This document shows positions 1-7,057 of a stretch of DNA of 11,759 nucleotides, in pieces. The DNA is taken from positions 1 to 11,759 of the forward strand of contig CAKUEV010000042.1 of the NCBI GenBank assembly GCA_934646845.1. The letters run 5' to 3'. Origin of the DNA: an uncultured Slackia sp. GTDB taxonomy: Bacteria; Actinomycetota; Coriobacteriia; Coriobacteriales; Eggerthellaceae. The first letter of the stretch is position 1; each line of letters starts with the position of its first letter. The notes under the pieces are model-generated. The model saw only the letters and a program-made list of their open reading frames with translations, had not been told where the DNA came from and did not search any database. Both the position numbers and the translations under genes were made by a program.

Positions 1-13
1 CGTGGATCAGGCT

Positions 14-19
14 TATAAT
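14..19 (+). promoter_or_regulatory. Putative -10 box for the first LuxR gene
   Basis: A perfect TATAAT lies about 90 bases before the ATG at 110. Its -35 partner would fall off the left edge, so the promoter cannot be confirmed. No other convincing promoter is seen between here and the gene. The 5' leader would be roughly 85 bases, and I see no gene in it. Confidence 0.4.
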
Positions 20-109
20 GGCGAAAGGGGGGCAAATCGCTTTCATGCGCGTTTGATCGTGGTGCGTATTGCCATGCGATTTGATTAAGATATTGAGGCG
101 GAGAATCAT

Positions 110-1744
110 ATGGGAAATACGCTCGGTCGCCTATTTGGCGGAGGACCGTGTATTCCGGGTTTTTTGAAACGCTCGGGTTACGCAGAGAATGAGTCGGGCT
201 GGTTGAATGCGGACGCGTTCGTGCCCCTTCTTTCTGCGGCAGGCATGATGCTCGTGGTGGTTTGGGCGGATATTCTTGGGCATGGTTTAGGTTTTGAGCC
301 GTCTGCCTCTATGATTGCCTCGCTTGGAAATTCTCGCTTGTTCTTCTTGGTTGGATTTACGGTTGCTGCGATTTTGTCCGTTCCTTTGGCGAAATACGGT
401 ATGTCGCCGTCATTGATGCCAGCACGTTTTACTGCCGCTATTTCAGTTGTGGGAACAATTTTTTATGGCTTTGCGTATGCGCAGGCTTCTTTGCTCGCGG
501 AAGTCGCCGCTATCGTCGGGCTTTTTCTATGCGGAGTGGGGTATTACGCGGCCACGATGCTCATTTATTGTCAGCTTGCAAAAGTTCGATGCCTATCTGT
601 TGCGGTGGCTGCTGTTGCGGCGGCATTGTTTCTTAAAACCGTGATTGGGTCGCAGTTGACAATAGTTCTCCCTCGGGATATTCAAATCGTATTCGCTGCA
701 CTGCTTCCAGTATGCGTGTTTGCGTGCCTTATCGTGCTGAATCGGTGCGATTCGACTGCGCTTTCCGAATATCGCGCACGCAAAACGCTCTCAAAACAGG
801 GTGTTTATGACCTCTTATTCTTACTTATCGCTGTTTCTTTGATGCTTGCTGTTCTTCGCGGTACAAGTCATCTTGGTTTATGGGGTGCGGGTTTTACGGG
901 GTCTCCCGTGTCAAGCGCTATGGGGTATGCTGTGGTCGGGCTCGTTTTGTTCGCATTTGCTTATTTGACCCTCATACGCAACAGCAATAATCAGATGCTT
1001 GTACGTTTTCAGCCTGCGTTTTTGGTTTTGGCAGCGGGTTTTGTTCTGTACGTTTTGCAAGATTCGTTTCTTGAAGTCCCAGGCTATGCTCAGTTTTTCG
1101 AATGGTTGTATTTAACGGTTGAATTATTTGGCCATTTGCTGAGCGGCACCTTGATTATTGCGGCAATACGAAGCAGCGATTTGCCTCCTTGGTGCTTTCA
1201 GGGCGTAAGCGATTCTGCCTTTGGATTGCTCGCGATTCCCTGGATCTTCTTGGCGCAAGATGCCACTATGGACATTCGTCCGCTTATGGTAATCGCCATT
1301 TTTCTCGTTATGGTTGCCGCTATTCGCCCAATGAGCACTCGTCCGCTCGAGATCGAGCAATTTATAGGAATTCCTTCGTCGGGTTCTTCGTTTACGGCGG
1401 AGGGTGTCTCTCATCGAAATGAGGCTTCTGATGCCTCGTCGCCGAATCTGCCGCTTGATCAGCAGGGTGAGTCTCTCGAGCGTCGCTTGGCTTTATGCCA
1501 TGCGGAAATAGCAAAATCGCACAGTCTATCCGCGCGAGAAACGGACGTCTTCATGCTCCTTGCACAGGGTCGTAGTCGGCCGTATATCTGTGAAGCGTTG
1601 TATTTGTCCGATGGTACGGTAAAGACTCATATCTCGCATATCTATCGCAAATTCGACGTGCATGGACGTCAAGAGCTGCTCGACGCCGTGCAAAGCGAAC
1701 TCGCTCATTTTGAGCCAACTGAATTCGTCGATATCAAGAATTAA
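110..1744 (+). CDS. Membrane-bound LuxR-family transcriptional regulator
   Basis: A 544-residue protein with a membrane sensor domain and a DNA-binding tail. About twelve hydrophobic segments can be seen (near residues 36-56, 76-94, 106-126, 131-150, 163-185, 191-210, 232-250, 271-288, 301-318, 332-353, 368-382, 390-405). A polar linker (about 410-470) follows, then a LuxR/GerE helix-turn-helix at 473-528 beginning LSARETDVF, with the recognition segment DGTVKTHISHIYRKF. This design is widespread in Eggerthellaceae; the ligands are mostly unknown. The ATG at 110 is supported by GGCGGAG six bases upstream. There is no operon partner in the window: the next gene is convergent. The gene is less GC-rich than its neighbours (22 G/C of 60 in 781-840 against 35 of 60 in 8041-8100), which may mean separate ancestry. 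The family call is firm; the regulated target is unknown. Confidence 0.9.
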   Translation: MGNTLGRLFGGGPCIPGFLKRSGYAENESGWLNADAFVPLLSAAGMMLVVVWADILGHGLGFEPSASMIASLGNSRLFFLVGFTVAAILSVPLAKYGMSPSLMPARFTAAISVVGTIFYGFAYAQASLLAEVAAIVGLFLCGVGYYAATMLIYCQLAKVRCLSVAVAAVAAALFLKTVIGSQLTIVLPRDIQIVFAALLPVCVFACLIVLNRCDSTALSEYRARKTLSKQGVYDLLFLLIAVSLMLAVLRGTSHLGLWGAGFTGSPVSSAMGYAVVGLVLFAFAYLTLIRNSNNQMLVRFQPAFLVLAAGFVLYVLQDSFLEVPGYAQFFEWLYLTVELFGHLLSGTLIIAAIRSSDLPPWCFQGVSDSAFGLLAIPWIFLAQDATMDIRPLMVIAIFLVMVAAIRPMSTRPLEIEQFIGIPSSGSSFTAEGVSHRNEASDASSPNLPLDQQGESLERRLALCHAEIAKSHSLSARETDVFMLLAQGRSRPYICEALYLSDGTVKTHISHIYRKFDVHGRQELLDAVQSELAHFEPTEFVDIKN

Positions 1745-1748
1745 TCGA

Positions 1749-1765
1749 AGCCGAAAAAATCGGCT
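1749..1765. terminator. Small hairpin between convergent genes
   Basis: AGCCGA and TCGGCT form a perfect 6-bp stem around a five-A loop, five bases after the stop of the first LuxR gene. No T-run follows on either strand, so it is at best a weak terminator. The rest of the 116-bp convergent gap (1745-1860) shows no gene, only a 10-bp palindrome CGATGCATCG near 1800. Confidence 0.3.
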
Positions 1766-1860
1766 GTGTTGTGACGTATTTAGGGCACTCATGCATAGAC
1801 GATGCATCGAGCGATAATTTACGCAGTAAAGCTTTTGACTCTCTTTCCGCGTTATCTTCC

Positions 1861-2802
1861 TTACAGCGTAAAACAAACTCCTGAGCTGGCAAGAATCGCT
1901 GCCGCGTAGAATGCGCCCAAAGCGATATTCAGGCTGCAAATCTGAGCCATGGCGCCAATGCGCGAGTGTGAATTGAGCGGGTTGGCGAACAGCGCCTTCA
2001 GCAGCGGAATGGCGGCGAGCAGCATGAACGGCACCACGATAAGGCCGCCCGTGAAAAACACGCCCACGAGCACCACGATCGCTGCAAGCCACGCCACCAC
2101 GAGCGCGTGGTAGGCGCTGCGTGCCTTCTCGCGGCCAAGCTTCGCGGGCAGCGTCTGGCGGCCAACGGGAATGTCTTTCTCAATGTCGCACGTGTTGTTC
2201 GTCATCATAATCAGGCCCACACCAATAATCTCGGGCACGGCCCACAGCAGCATGAGCCAGTTCAAATCGCCTGTGAGCGCCTGGTAACACGCGAGCGGAA
2301 TAAGGCCGCCCATAACGCCGCCACTCACGGCCTCGCCAATGGGCAGGTAGGAAACGGGCGTTTTGCCTGCGGAATACACCACCACGAACACAGCGCCCAC
2401 AACGCCAATCGCCAAAGGAATCCAGCCAGCTTGCCAAATAACGTAGGCGCCCAGCAGAAACGCCGCTACCAGAAACCCAATGCCCAGGCGCAGCGCGCAC
2501 GCGGGATTCACGTTGTTGTACACGAGCGTGGCATCGCTCACTTCAACGTCGTCGTCGGCCGAGTCGGTGCCTTTCACGAAGTCGTAGTAATCATTGAACG
2601 TGTTCACCGAGGCCTGCATAAGAATGCAAATCGCGAGCAGCACGCACGTCATGATCGGCGAAATCGCGTGTCCCGTGGCTGCGGCGGCGCTCGTTGCGAC
2701 GAGCGCGGGCAGGATTGCTGCCGGCCAGGTGTGCGGAGCGGCCAATTGCACGGCCATTTTCACGGTGAATTTCTGGTATTCAGGTTTGGTAGTGCTTTCC
2801 AC
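1861..2802 (-). CDS. menA: UbiA-family prenyltransferase, probable MenA (1,4-dihydroxy-2-naphthoate polyprenyltransferase)
   Basis: An integral membrane enzyme predicted to transfer a polyprenyl chain onto 1,4-dihydroxy-2-naphthoate in menaquinone synthesis. From the GTG at 2802 it has 313 residues, usual for MenA. The two Mg-diphosphate-binding aspartate motifs of the UbiA superfamily are present: NDYYDFVKGTD at residues 70-80 and CDIEKDIPVGRQTLP at 205-219. Between and after them lie about eight to nine hydrophobic helices. It is the last gene of a minus-strand operon, 22 bases after the DUF2974 gene. An in-frame ATG at 2856 would add 18 charged residues and overlap the upstream gene by 32 bases with no ribosome site. 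The GTG has only a weak AAGAAGAG before it, so the start is uncertain. After the first motif the sequence departs from typical MenA (DDDVEVSDATLVYNN), so another aromatic acceptor is possible. UbiA family is near certain; MenA is likely. Confidence 0.85.
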   Translation of the reverse strand: MESTTKPEYQKFTVKMAVQLAAPHTWPAAILPALVATSAAAATGHAISPIMTCVLLAICILMQASVNTFNDYYDFVKGTDSADDDVEVSDATLVYNNVNPACALRLGIGFLVAAFLLGAYVIWQAGWIPLAIGVVGAVFVVVYSAGKTPVSYLPIGEAVSGGVMGGLIPLACYQALTGDLNWLMLLWAVPEIIGVGLIMMTNNTCDIEKDIPVGRQTLPAKLGREKARSAYHALVVAWLAAIVVLVGVFFTGGLIVVPFMLLAAIPLLKALFANPLNSHSRIGAMAQICSLNIALGAFYAAAILASSGVCFTL

Positions 2803-2824
2803 GGTCTCTTCTTTCGAGGTCTCG

Positions 2825-4090
2825 TTAGTTCTTCCTGCGCGTGCTTTGCGTGTCATCGCGTTCGGTGTCGATGAACGGCACGGCTTCCTTCATGCGTTCA
2901 ATCGTTGCGCCCAGGCGTTCGCGCAGCGTGTGACCGGCCACATCGCCCAGGTTCTTAATGGCATGCGCCATGACTTCCTTGGTTTGGTCGTCGAGGTTTC
3001 GGCCGTCGCGCATGAACGTTGCCATGCTGGACATGAAGCTGCTCTGGAAATCGGCCCAGCTTTTCGCGTCGCTCGAGGTAATGAGGTCATACATCGTGTC
3101 TATGAACACTTCGCGCTCGTGCTGAGAGCAGCTGCGCAGCCAGCGATCAAGAGTGATGTCGAACATTTTCGCGCTGTTGTTCAGCGTGCGCTGCGTGCTG
3201 AAGTCATACCCGTCAACAATCCAGGTGAACGGCACGTGCTGGAAGAAGCCCATCGCGTTCGACTGCACAATGCGGAAGTCGTCGCGGCTTTCCAGAATCA
3301 TGCCGAATACGGAAGACTCGGGCACGGTTTTGTCGAGCTTCGCCTGGAATTCGGGCTCGTCGATGCGCGGTGAGGGCGCTTCCAGAAAGCTCGGGCCATC
3401 GTGGTTGAACACGCGCTTGATGCGCGCGTAGCCGCCCTCGTCGATAGTGAGCGCGGCGAATTCGGCGAGGTTGCCGCCCTTCGAGTGGCCGCCCACATAT
3501 ATAGGCATGTCGCTCTGCAGCGCAGAAAGTACGCCCGACACGTATGCCGTCGCGGTTTTCTGCGAGGGAATCACGGGCATATAGCTCAGGTTGAAGTCTT
3601 CCTTCCAGCCCGCGATGGTGCCGTCGGTTCCGCGGAACGCCAAGTATGCCAAAGGGGCGCCGTCCTTTGCGCCCACGGTGAACGTGCACGCGCAGAACTG
3701 CTTCTCGATAATTTCGGCGGTCTCGTTCGCGAACAGGCTCACGCTTAAATCGGCATAGCGGCGGCTGCACGCGAGCGCGCGCAGGAATTCGGGCAACTCT
3801 TCGGCATCTTCGAGCCAGCCGCCCGAGAGCATGCTTTGCAGCGGCGTGAAACGAAGAATGTCGATTACAGGCACGCTTTCTACGCCATGCACGTTTCCGT
3901 AACGGTATTCGTCGAGGTTTAAATACACGAGCGACGAAAGCACGAGGCTGTCTACGGGGCAGAACGGCACTTCGATGAAGCTTTCCTGCGTCTCACGCAA
4001 GAAATCGGCCATGAACTTCTGCGTTTTTTGCTTAGGCGCCATCGAATGCATCGCGCGGGCGTTTTCGCTCATCTTTTCAGGTGTCCCCAT
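2825..4090 (-). CDS. DUF2974 (Mbeg1-like) alpha/beta-hydrolase family protein
   Basis: A 421-residue protein resembling the DUF2974/Mbeg1-like lipase-related family. The hallmarks are YLAFRGTDGT at residues 149-158, typical of lipase-3-like folds near the oxyanion region, and the nucleophile elbow YVGGHSKGGN at 198-207, with Ser203 as predicted nucleophile. His285 in the FFQHVPFTW stretch is a candidate catalytic histidine, though I cannot verify the triad. There is no signal peptide and no clear membrane helix, so it is probably cytoplasmic. The substrate is unknown; an acyl ester or lipid is a guess from the fold. The ATG at 4090 is preceded by AGGAGC at good spacing. It sits nine bases after the membrane LuxR gene and just before menA, so the three are almost surely co-transcribed. 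The C-terminal 100 residues are charged and helical, without a motif I recognise. Confidence 0.85.
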   Translation of the reverse strand: MGTPEKMSENARAMHSMAPKQKTQKFMADFLRETQESFIEVPFCPVDSLVLSSLVYLNLDEYRYGNVHGVESVPVIDILRFTPLQSMLSGGWLEDAEELPEFLRALACSRRYADLSVSLFANETAEIIEKQFCACTFTVGAKDGAPLAYLAFRGTDGTIAGWKEDFNLSYMPVIPSQKTATAYVSGVLSALQSDMPIYVGGHSKGGNLAEFAALTIDEGGYARIKRVFNHDGPSFLEAPSPRIDEPEFQAKLDKTVPESSVFGMILESRDDFRIVQSNAMGFFQHVPFTWIVDGYDFSTQRTLNNSAKMFDITLDRWLRSCSQHEREVFIDTMYDLITSSDAKSWADFQSSFMSSMATFMRDGRNLDDQTKEVMAHAIKNLGDVAGHTLRERLGATIERMKEAVPFIDTERDDTQSTRRKN

Positions 4091-4099
4091 GAGCTGCTC

Positions 4100-5524
4100 C
4101 TATTCGCGCGATCGCAGGCTGGCGGCGGTTTTTTCGGCTAAGTCGAGCAGCTCTTGGCGGCTGTGCACGCCGCATTTCGAATAGATGCGGCGAAGGTGCG
4201 TATCGGCGGTGCTTTTCGCGATGAACAGCTCTTGCGCGATACGCTCGTTGGTGCGGCCGCGCAGCGCGAGCGAGAGCACCTCGGTTTCACGCGCCGAAAG
4301 CGCCGCCGCCTGGGCGATTGCCTTTTTCACATCTTCGGTGTTGTCGACGGCGACGGTGTCGACCGCGCGGGAGAGCGCGCTGAAATCGCGCTCGGTGAAC
4401 AGGAACACGTAGGCGCACACCATGGCGAGGCCCGCGGTGGCCATGGCTGCATAAGGTGTGGTGTTCAGCGAATTGACGGCGTCGAGGCCGTTTGCGAGGA
4501 AAATGCCGAGCGCTTCGCCGCCATAGAGCACCGCAAACCCTTGCGCGAAGGCGAGCGCGCAGCTTGCGCCTTCGAGCTGGGCGCTCGCGCAGAACAGCGA
4601 TGCGAAGGCCGCGCACAGGCCCAGGTAGCCCGCGAGCACAATGGCGTCGCCCGTGATATCGACGTTCCCGAGCACGGGCGCGAACAAAAAGCCCGCGAGC
4701 ATGAGTGTGAACGCGATGCGATAGCTCGCCGAGAACGTGTCGCGTTCGCCCGCCGCGCGCAGCGTTTCCAAAACGCCGCCGCAGAAGAGCGCCACGATGA
4801 ACATAGCATAGGGGAGCGTGGGCGTGGAAAGCGAGCCAGGGTCGCTTCGGTAGGCCTCAACGAAGCCCGCAGCCAAGCCAAAGATGAGGGCGCCTGTGAG
4901 CATGCGTGCGGAAAGCGCGCGAGCACGCGCTGGTTTAATGATGGGAGGCTGTGCCGTTTCTGGCGTGTCGCCGCTTTGCTCATGTCGGGCGATTTCCATG
5001 AACGCCACGCCTGCAAATGGCAGCACGCATCGAAGCGCCAAGCCGATTTCTTCTGGCGCAAACCACAGCGCGAAACAGCATGCGGCGGCGATGCCCGTGG
5101 CGGCGAAAATCTCGGTGGCGGCGAGGCGCGGCGGGTTGGCGCCGAGCGTTTTGCCCCAGGCCATGAGCGTGAGCGCCATTGGCGCGCCAATGAGCAGGCC
5201 TTCTGCGGCAACTTCGGCCGCGGTGGTGCCGGGCGCGGCCGAAATGGCGGCTCCGGCGCTCATGAACGCCGCGAACGCGGCAAGCGTGCCGCTGCGCGAT
5301 AGGGCGCGTTCGGCGACATCGGGCGCGAGGCGTTCGCCAATGAAAGCGGCAACCATAAATGCGAGCGTGAGCAGCAATTCCGCACGCTCCACCGAAAAGG
5401 GGCCGAGCTGCATTTGGTGGTTCGTGCCCAAATAGAAAGCGGCGTATACAAAGCCCTGGTAGCATGCGAAGCCGGCGATGCGCGCCCATGACGGCTTCGG
5501 GGTATCTTCTTGGGTTTTGTTCAC
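4100..5524 (-). CDS. Membrane-bound LuxR-family transcriptional regulator, first gene of the menA operon
   Basis: A 474-residue protein (from the GTG at 5524) with about twelve hydrophobic segments over residues 14-376 and a LuxR/GerE helix-turn-helix at 409-464. The helix-turn-helix begins LSARETEVL, continues with RTNERIAQELFIAKSTADTH, and ends near SRQELLDLAE. It is the same architecture as the protein at 110-1744 but clearly diverged and more GC-rich. The GTG start is chosen because AGGAAGG lies seven bases upstream. The in-frame ATG at 5563 has no ribosome site and overlaps a -10-like sequence. As first gene of a tight operon with a DUF2974 hydrolase and MenA, it may control its own operon and possibly the divergent genes from 5681; this is inference. 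The signal sensed by the membrane domain is unknown. Confidence 0.92.
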   Translation of the reverse strand: MNKTQEDTPKPSWARIAGFACYQGFVYAAFYLGTNHQMQLGPFSVERAELLLTLAFMVAAFIGERLAPDVAERALSRSGTLAAFAAFMSAGAAISAAPGTTAAEVAAEGLLIGAPMALTLMAWGKTLGANPPRLAATEIFAATGIAAACCFALWFAPEEIGLALRCVLPFAGVAFMEIARHEQSGDTPETAQPPIIKPARARALSARMLTGALIFGLAAGFVEAYRSDPGSLSTPTLPYAMFIVALFCGGVLETLRAAGERDTFSASYRIAFTLMLAGFLFAPVLGNVDITGDAIVLAGYLGLCAAFASLFCASAQLEGASCALAFAQGFAVLYGGEALGIFLANGLDAVNSLNTTPYAAMATAGLAMVCAYVFLFTERDFSALSRAVDTVAVDNTEDVKKAIAQAAALSARETEVLSLALRGRTNERIAQELFIAKSTADTHLRRIYSKCGVHSRQELLDLAEKTAASLRSRE

Positions 5525-5531
5525 GCGCGCG

Positions 5532-5538
5532 CCTTCCT
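5532..5538 (-). promoter_or_regulatory. Ribosome binding site fixing the GTG start at 5524
   Basis: Read on the minus strand this is AGGAAGG, seven bases before the GTG at 5524. It is one of the strongest ribosome sites in the window and argues against the ATG at 5563, which has none. Confidence 0.75.
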
Positions 5539-5561
5539 GAATATGCTTATTGGGAGCTTTC

Positions 5562-5567
5562 ATAATA
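5562..5567 (-). promoter_or_regulatory. Putative -10 box of the luxR-DUF2974-menA operon
   Basis: TATTAT on the minus strand, about 38 bases before the GTG at 5524. The sequence 17 bases upstream is a poor -35 hexamer, so the call is tentative. It overlaps the alternative ATG codon, which would then lie upstream of the transcript start. Confidence 0.3.
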
Positions 5568-5636
5568 GCGCGACCGCTCGCCAGATATGGTGCGCTTTGG
5601 GAGAATGCGCACGCGTTTCACGTTGCTTCGCGCGCT

Positions 5637-5663
5637 TGTCGTATGCTAGGCGCGTATACGACA
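5637..5663. repeat. 8-bp inverted repeat in the divergent promoter region
   Basis: TGTCGTAT at 5637-5644 is mirrored by ATACGACA at 5656-5663, with 11 bases between. It ends six bases before the ribosome site of the ATP-grasp gene and lies in the 156-bp gap between divergent operons. It could be an operator for a dimeric regulator or a hairpin in the mRNA leader. No second copy was noticed in the window. Confidence 0.45.
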
Positions 5664-5680
5664 GAAAGAAGGAAGAGCTC

Positions 5681-7057
5681 ATGCCTACTAACGCCCAGCT
5701 CACCGATGAATACCTCGCGCTTGTCGCCGAACGTGGCGGCGACGCGCAGGGCCGCCTTGCTGCGCGCGAGCACATGAACAATTCAACGGCGATTTATCAC
5801 CACGAGGTGGTCGACTCGTCGTACGTGCCGCGCCTGTACAACCGCGAGACGCACGAGCGTTTCGCGTATATCGCTGAAACCACCTATTCGATTTTGTCGA
5901 AGGTCATGCGCGAGTATTTGGAAAACCCCAGCTACCGCCATGTGTACGATATTGACCCGCGCTTGGTGGAGCTCATTTTGCTGCCGCGCGGCTACGATGC
6001 ACTGCTGCCGTTCGCGCGTGTGGACTTGTTCCTGAATGAAGACGACATGTCGGCGCAGTTCTGTGAATTCAACGCCGACGGTTCTTCGGGCATGAACGAG
6101 AACCGCGAAATCACCGCGAGCATCGTGAATTCCGAACCCTTCAAGGCGTTCGCCGCAGCCCACAAGGTTCGTACGTGCAATGAAGAGCTGTTCGCCGGCT
6201 GGGTCGACGAGTTCCTCAAAATCTATGGCACCTACGATTTGAAGGTCGCCAATCCGCACGTCGCGATTGTGGACTTCTTGGAAAACGCCATTACCGAAGA
6301 GTTCAAGATCTTCGCGGGCCTGTTCGCCGAGCGCGGCATCGAGTGCTCGGTATATGACGTGCGCGATTTGACGTTCGAGAACGGCGAGCTTATTGGCAAG
6401 AAGGCGTTCTACGGCCGCGACAATGCGAAAATCGATGCTATTTGGCGCCGCAGCGTGACCAATGACATCATCGACAACTGGGAAGCGTCCCAGGCGCTTA
6501 TCTCGGCCGTGCGCGAGCGCAAGGTGGCGCTCATCGGCAGCTTCGCGGGCCACTTGGTGCACGACAAGCAAATCTTCCAGGTGCTTCATATGCCCGAAAC
6601 GCAGGCGTTGCTCACCGACGAAGAAAACGCTTTCGTGCGCGACACGGTGCCGTTCACCTCGTTTTTGACAAGCGATGTGGTGGCTGAACACAATGTGAAG
6701 GCCACGCGCGAAAACTGGATCATCAAGCCGACCGACGCGTACGGCTCCAAAGACGTGTTCGCGGGCTCGAACTATACCGACGAACAGTGGGTCGAAATCG
6801 TCGACGCGCACGTCGATAGCAAGGCGGGCGCGCCGTTTTTGATCCAGCGTTACTGCACGCCGTTCAAGACGCTCGCCATTCCGCTGTATGGTACCGAGGC
6901 CGATGCCACGGTAGAGCCCTCGCCGTACAACAATATGGAAGGCCTGTACATCTACAACGGCCGCTTCACCGGCGTGTTCAGCCGACTGGGGCCCGAGCCG
7001 GTTATTTGCAAGAAGACGCACGGCATTACCGCCGCGACCATTTGGGTGGATGAATAG
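5681..7057 (+). CDS. ATP-grasp protein, glutathionylspermidine synthase-like family
   Basis: A 458-residue soluble protein resembling the pre-ATP-grasp/ATP-grasp ligases related to glutathionylspermidine synthase. This fold joins a carboxylate to an amine using ATP through an acyl-phosphate. Visible motifs are FCEFNADGSSGMNENRE at residues 128-144, resembling the E-x-N-x-D-x-S-x-G segment of the family, and WIIKPTDAYGSKDVFAG at 346-362, the nucleotide-binding IKP-glycine-loop strand. FLIQRYCTP (386-394) and a C-terminal IYNGRFTGVFSRLG complete the pattern. The amidase domain of bifunctional glutathionylspermidine synthetase is absent, so it would only ligate. The true substrate is unknown. 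The ATG at 5681 is preceded by AAGGAAG at five bases; an upstream in-frame ATG at 5510 overlaps the divergent gene and is rejected. It overlaps the next gene by eight bases, indicating translational coupling. Confidence 0.8.
   Translation: MPTNAQLTDEYLALVAERGGDAQGRLAAREHMNNSTAIYHHEVVDSSYVPRLYNRETHERFAYIAETTYSILSKVMREYLENPSYRHVYDIDPRLVELILLPRGYDALLPFARVDLFLNEDDMSAQFCEFNADGSSGMNENREITASIVNSEPFKAFAAAHKVRTCNEELFAGWVDEFLKIYGTYDLKVANPHVAIVDFLENAITEEFKIFAGLFAERGIECSVYDVRDLTFENGELIGKKAFYGRDNAKIDAIWRRSVTNDIIDNWEASQALISAVRERKVALIGSFAGHLVHDKQIFQVLHMPETQALLTDEENAFVRDTVPFTSFLTSDVVAEHNVKATRENWIIKPTDAYGSKDVFAGSNYTDEQWVEIVDAHVDSKAGAPFLIQRYCTPFKTLAIPLYGTEADATVEPSPYNNMEGLYIYNGRFTGVFSRLGPEPVICKKTHGITAATIWVDE

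Noticed and set aside
1770..1783. A 14-base sequence, TGTGACGTATTTAG, occurring here and at 11340-11353
   Set aside because: One copy is inside the Nudix coding frame and the other in an intergenic gap. A single 14-base match in a window this size is plausible by chance.
2107..3373. Open frames on the plus strand opposite menA and the DUF2974 gene
   Set aside because: Compositionally odd (Arg, His, Asn-rich), no domain, and antisense to well-supported genes.
4154..5302. Long open frame on the plus strand opposite the second LuxR gene
   Set aside because: The product is Arg/Glu/Ala-rich with no hydrophobic or domain pattern; it mirrors the membrane helices of the real gene.
5623..5647. TTGCTT and TATGCT as a promoter for the ATP-grasp operon
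   Set aside because: The spacing is only about 14 bases or less, too short for a standard sigma-70 promoter; other -35 choices are poor.
5510..5680. Upstream in-frame extension of the ATP-grasp gene
   Set aside because: It would overlap the divergent LuxR start, lacks a ribosome site and has a Cys/Arg-rich non-conserved look; ATG 5681 has a strong ribosome site.
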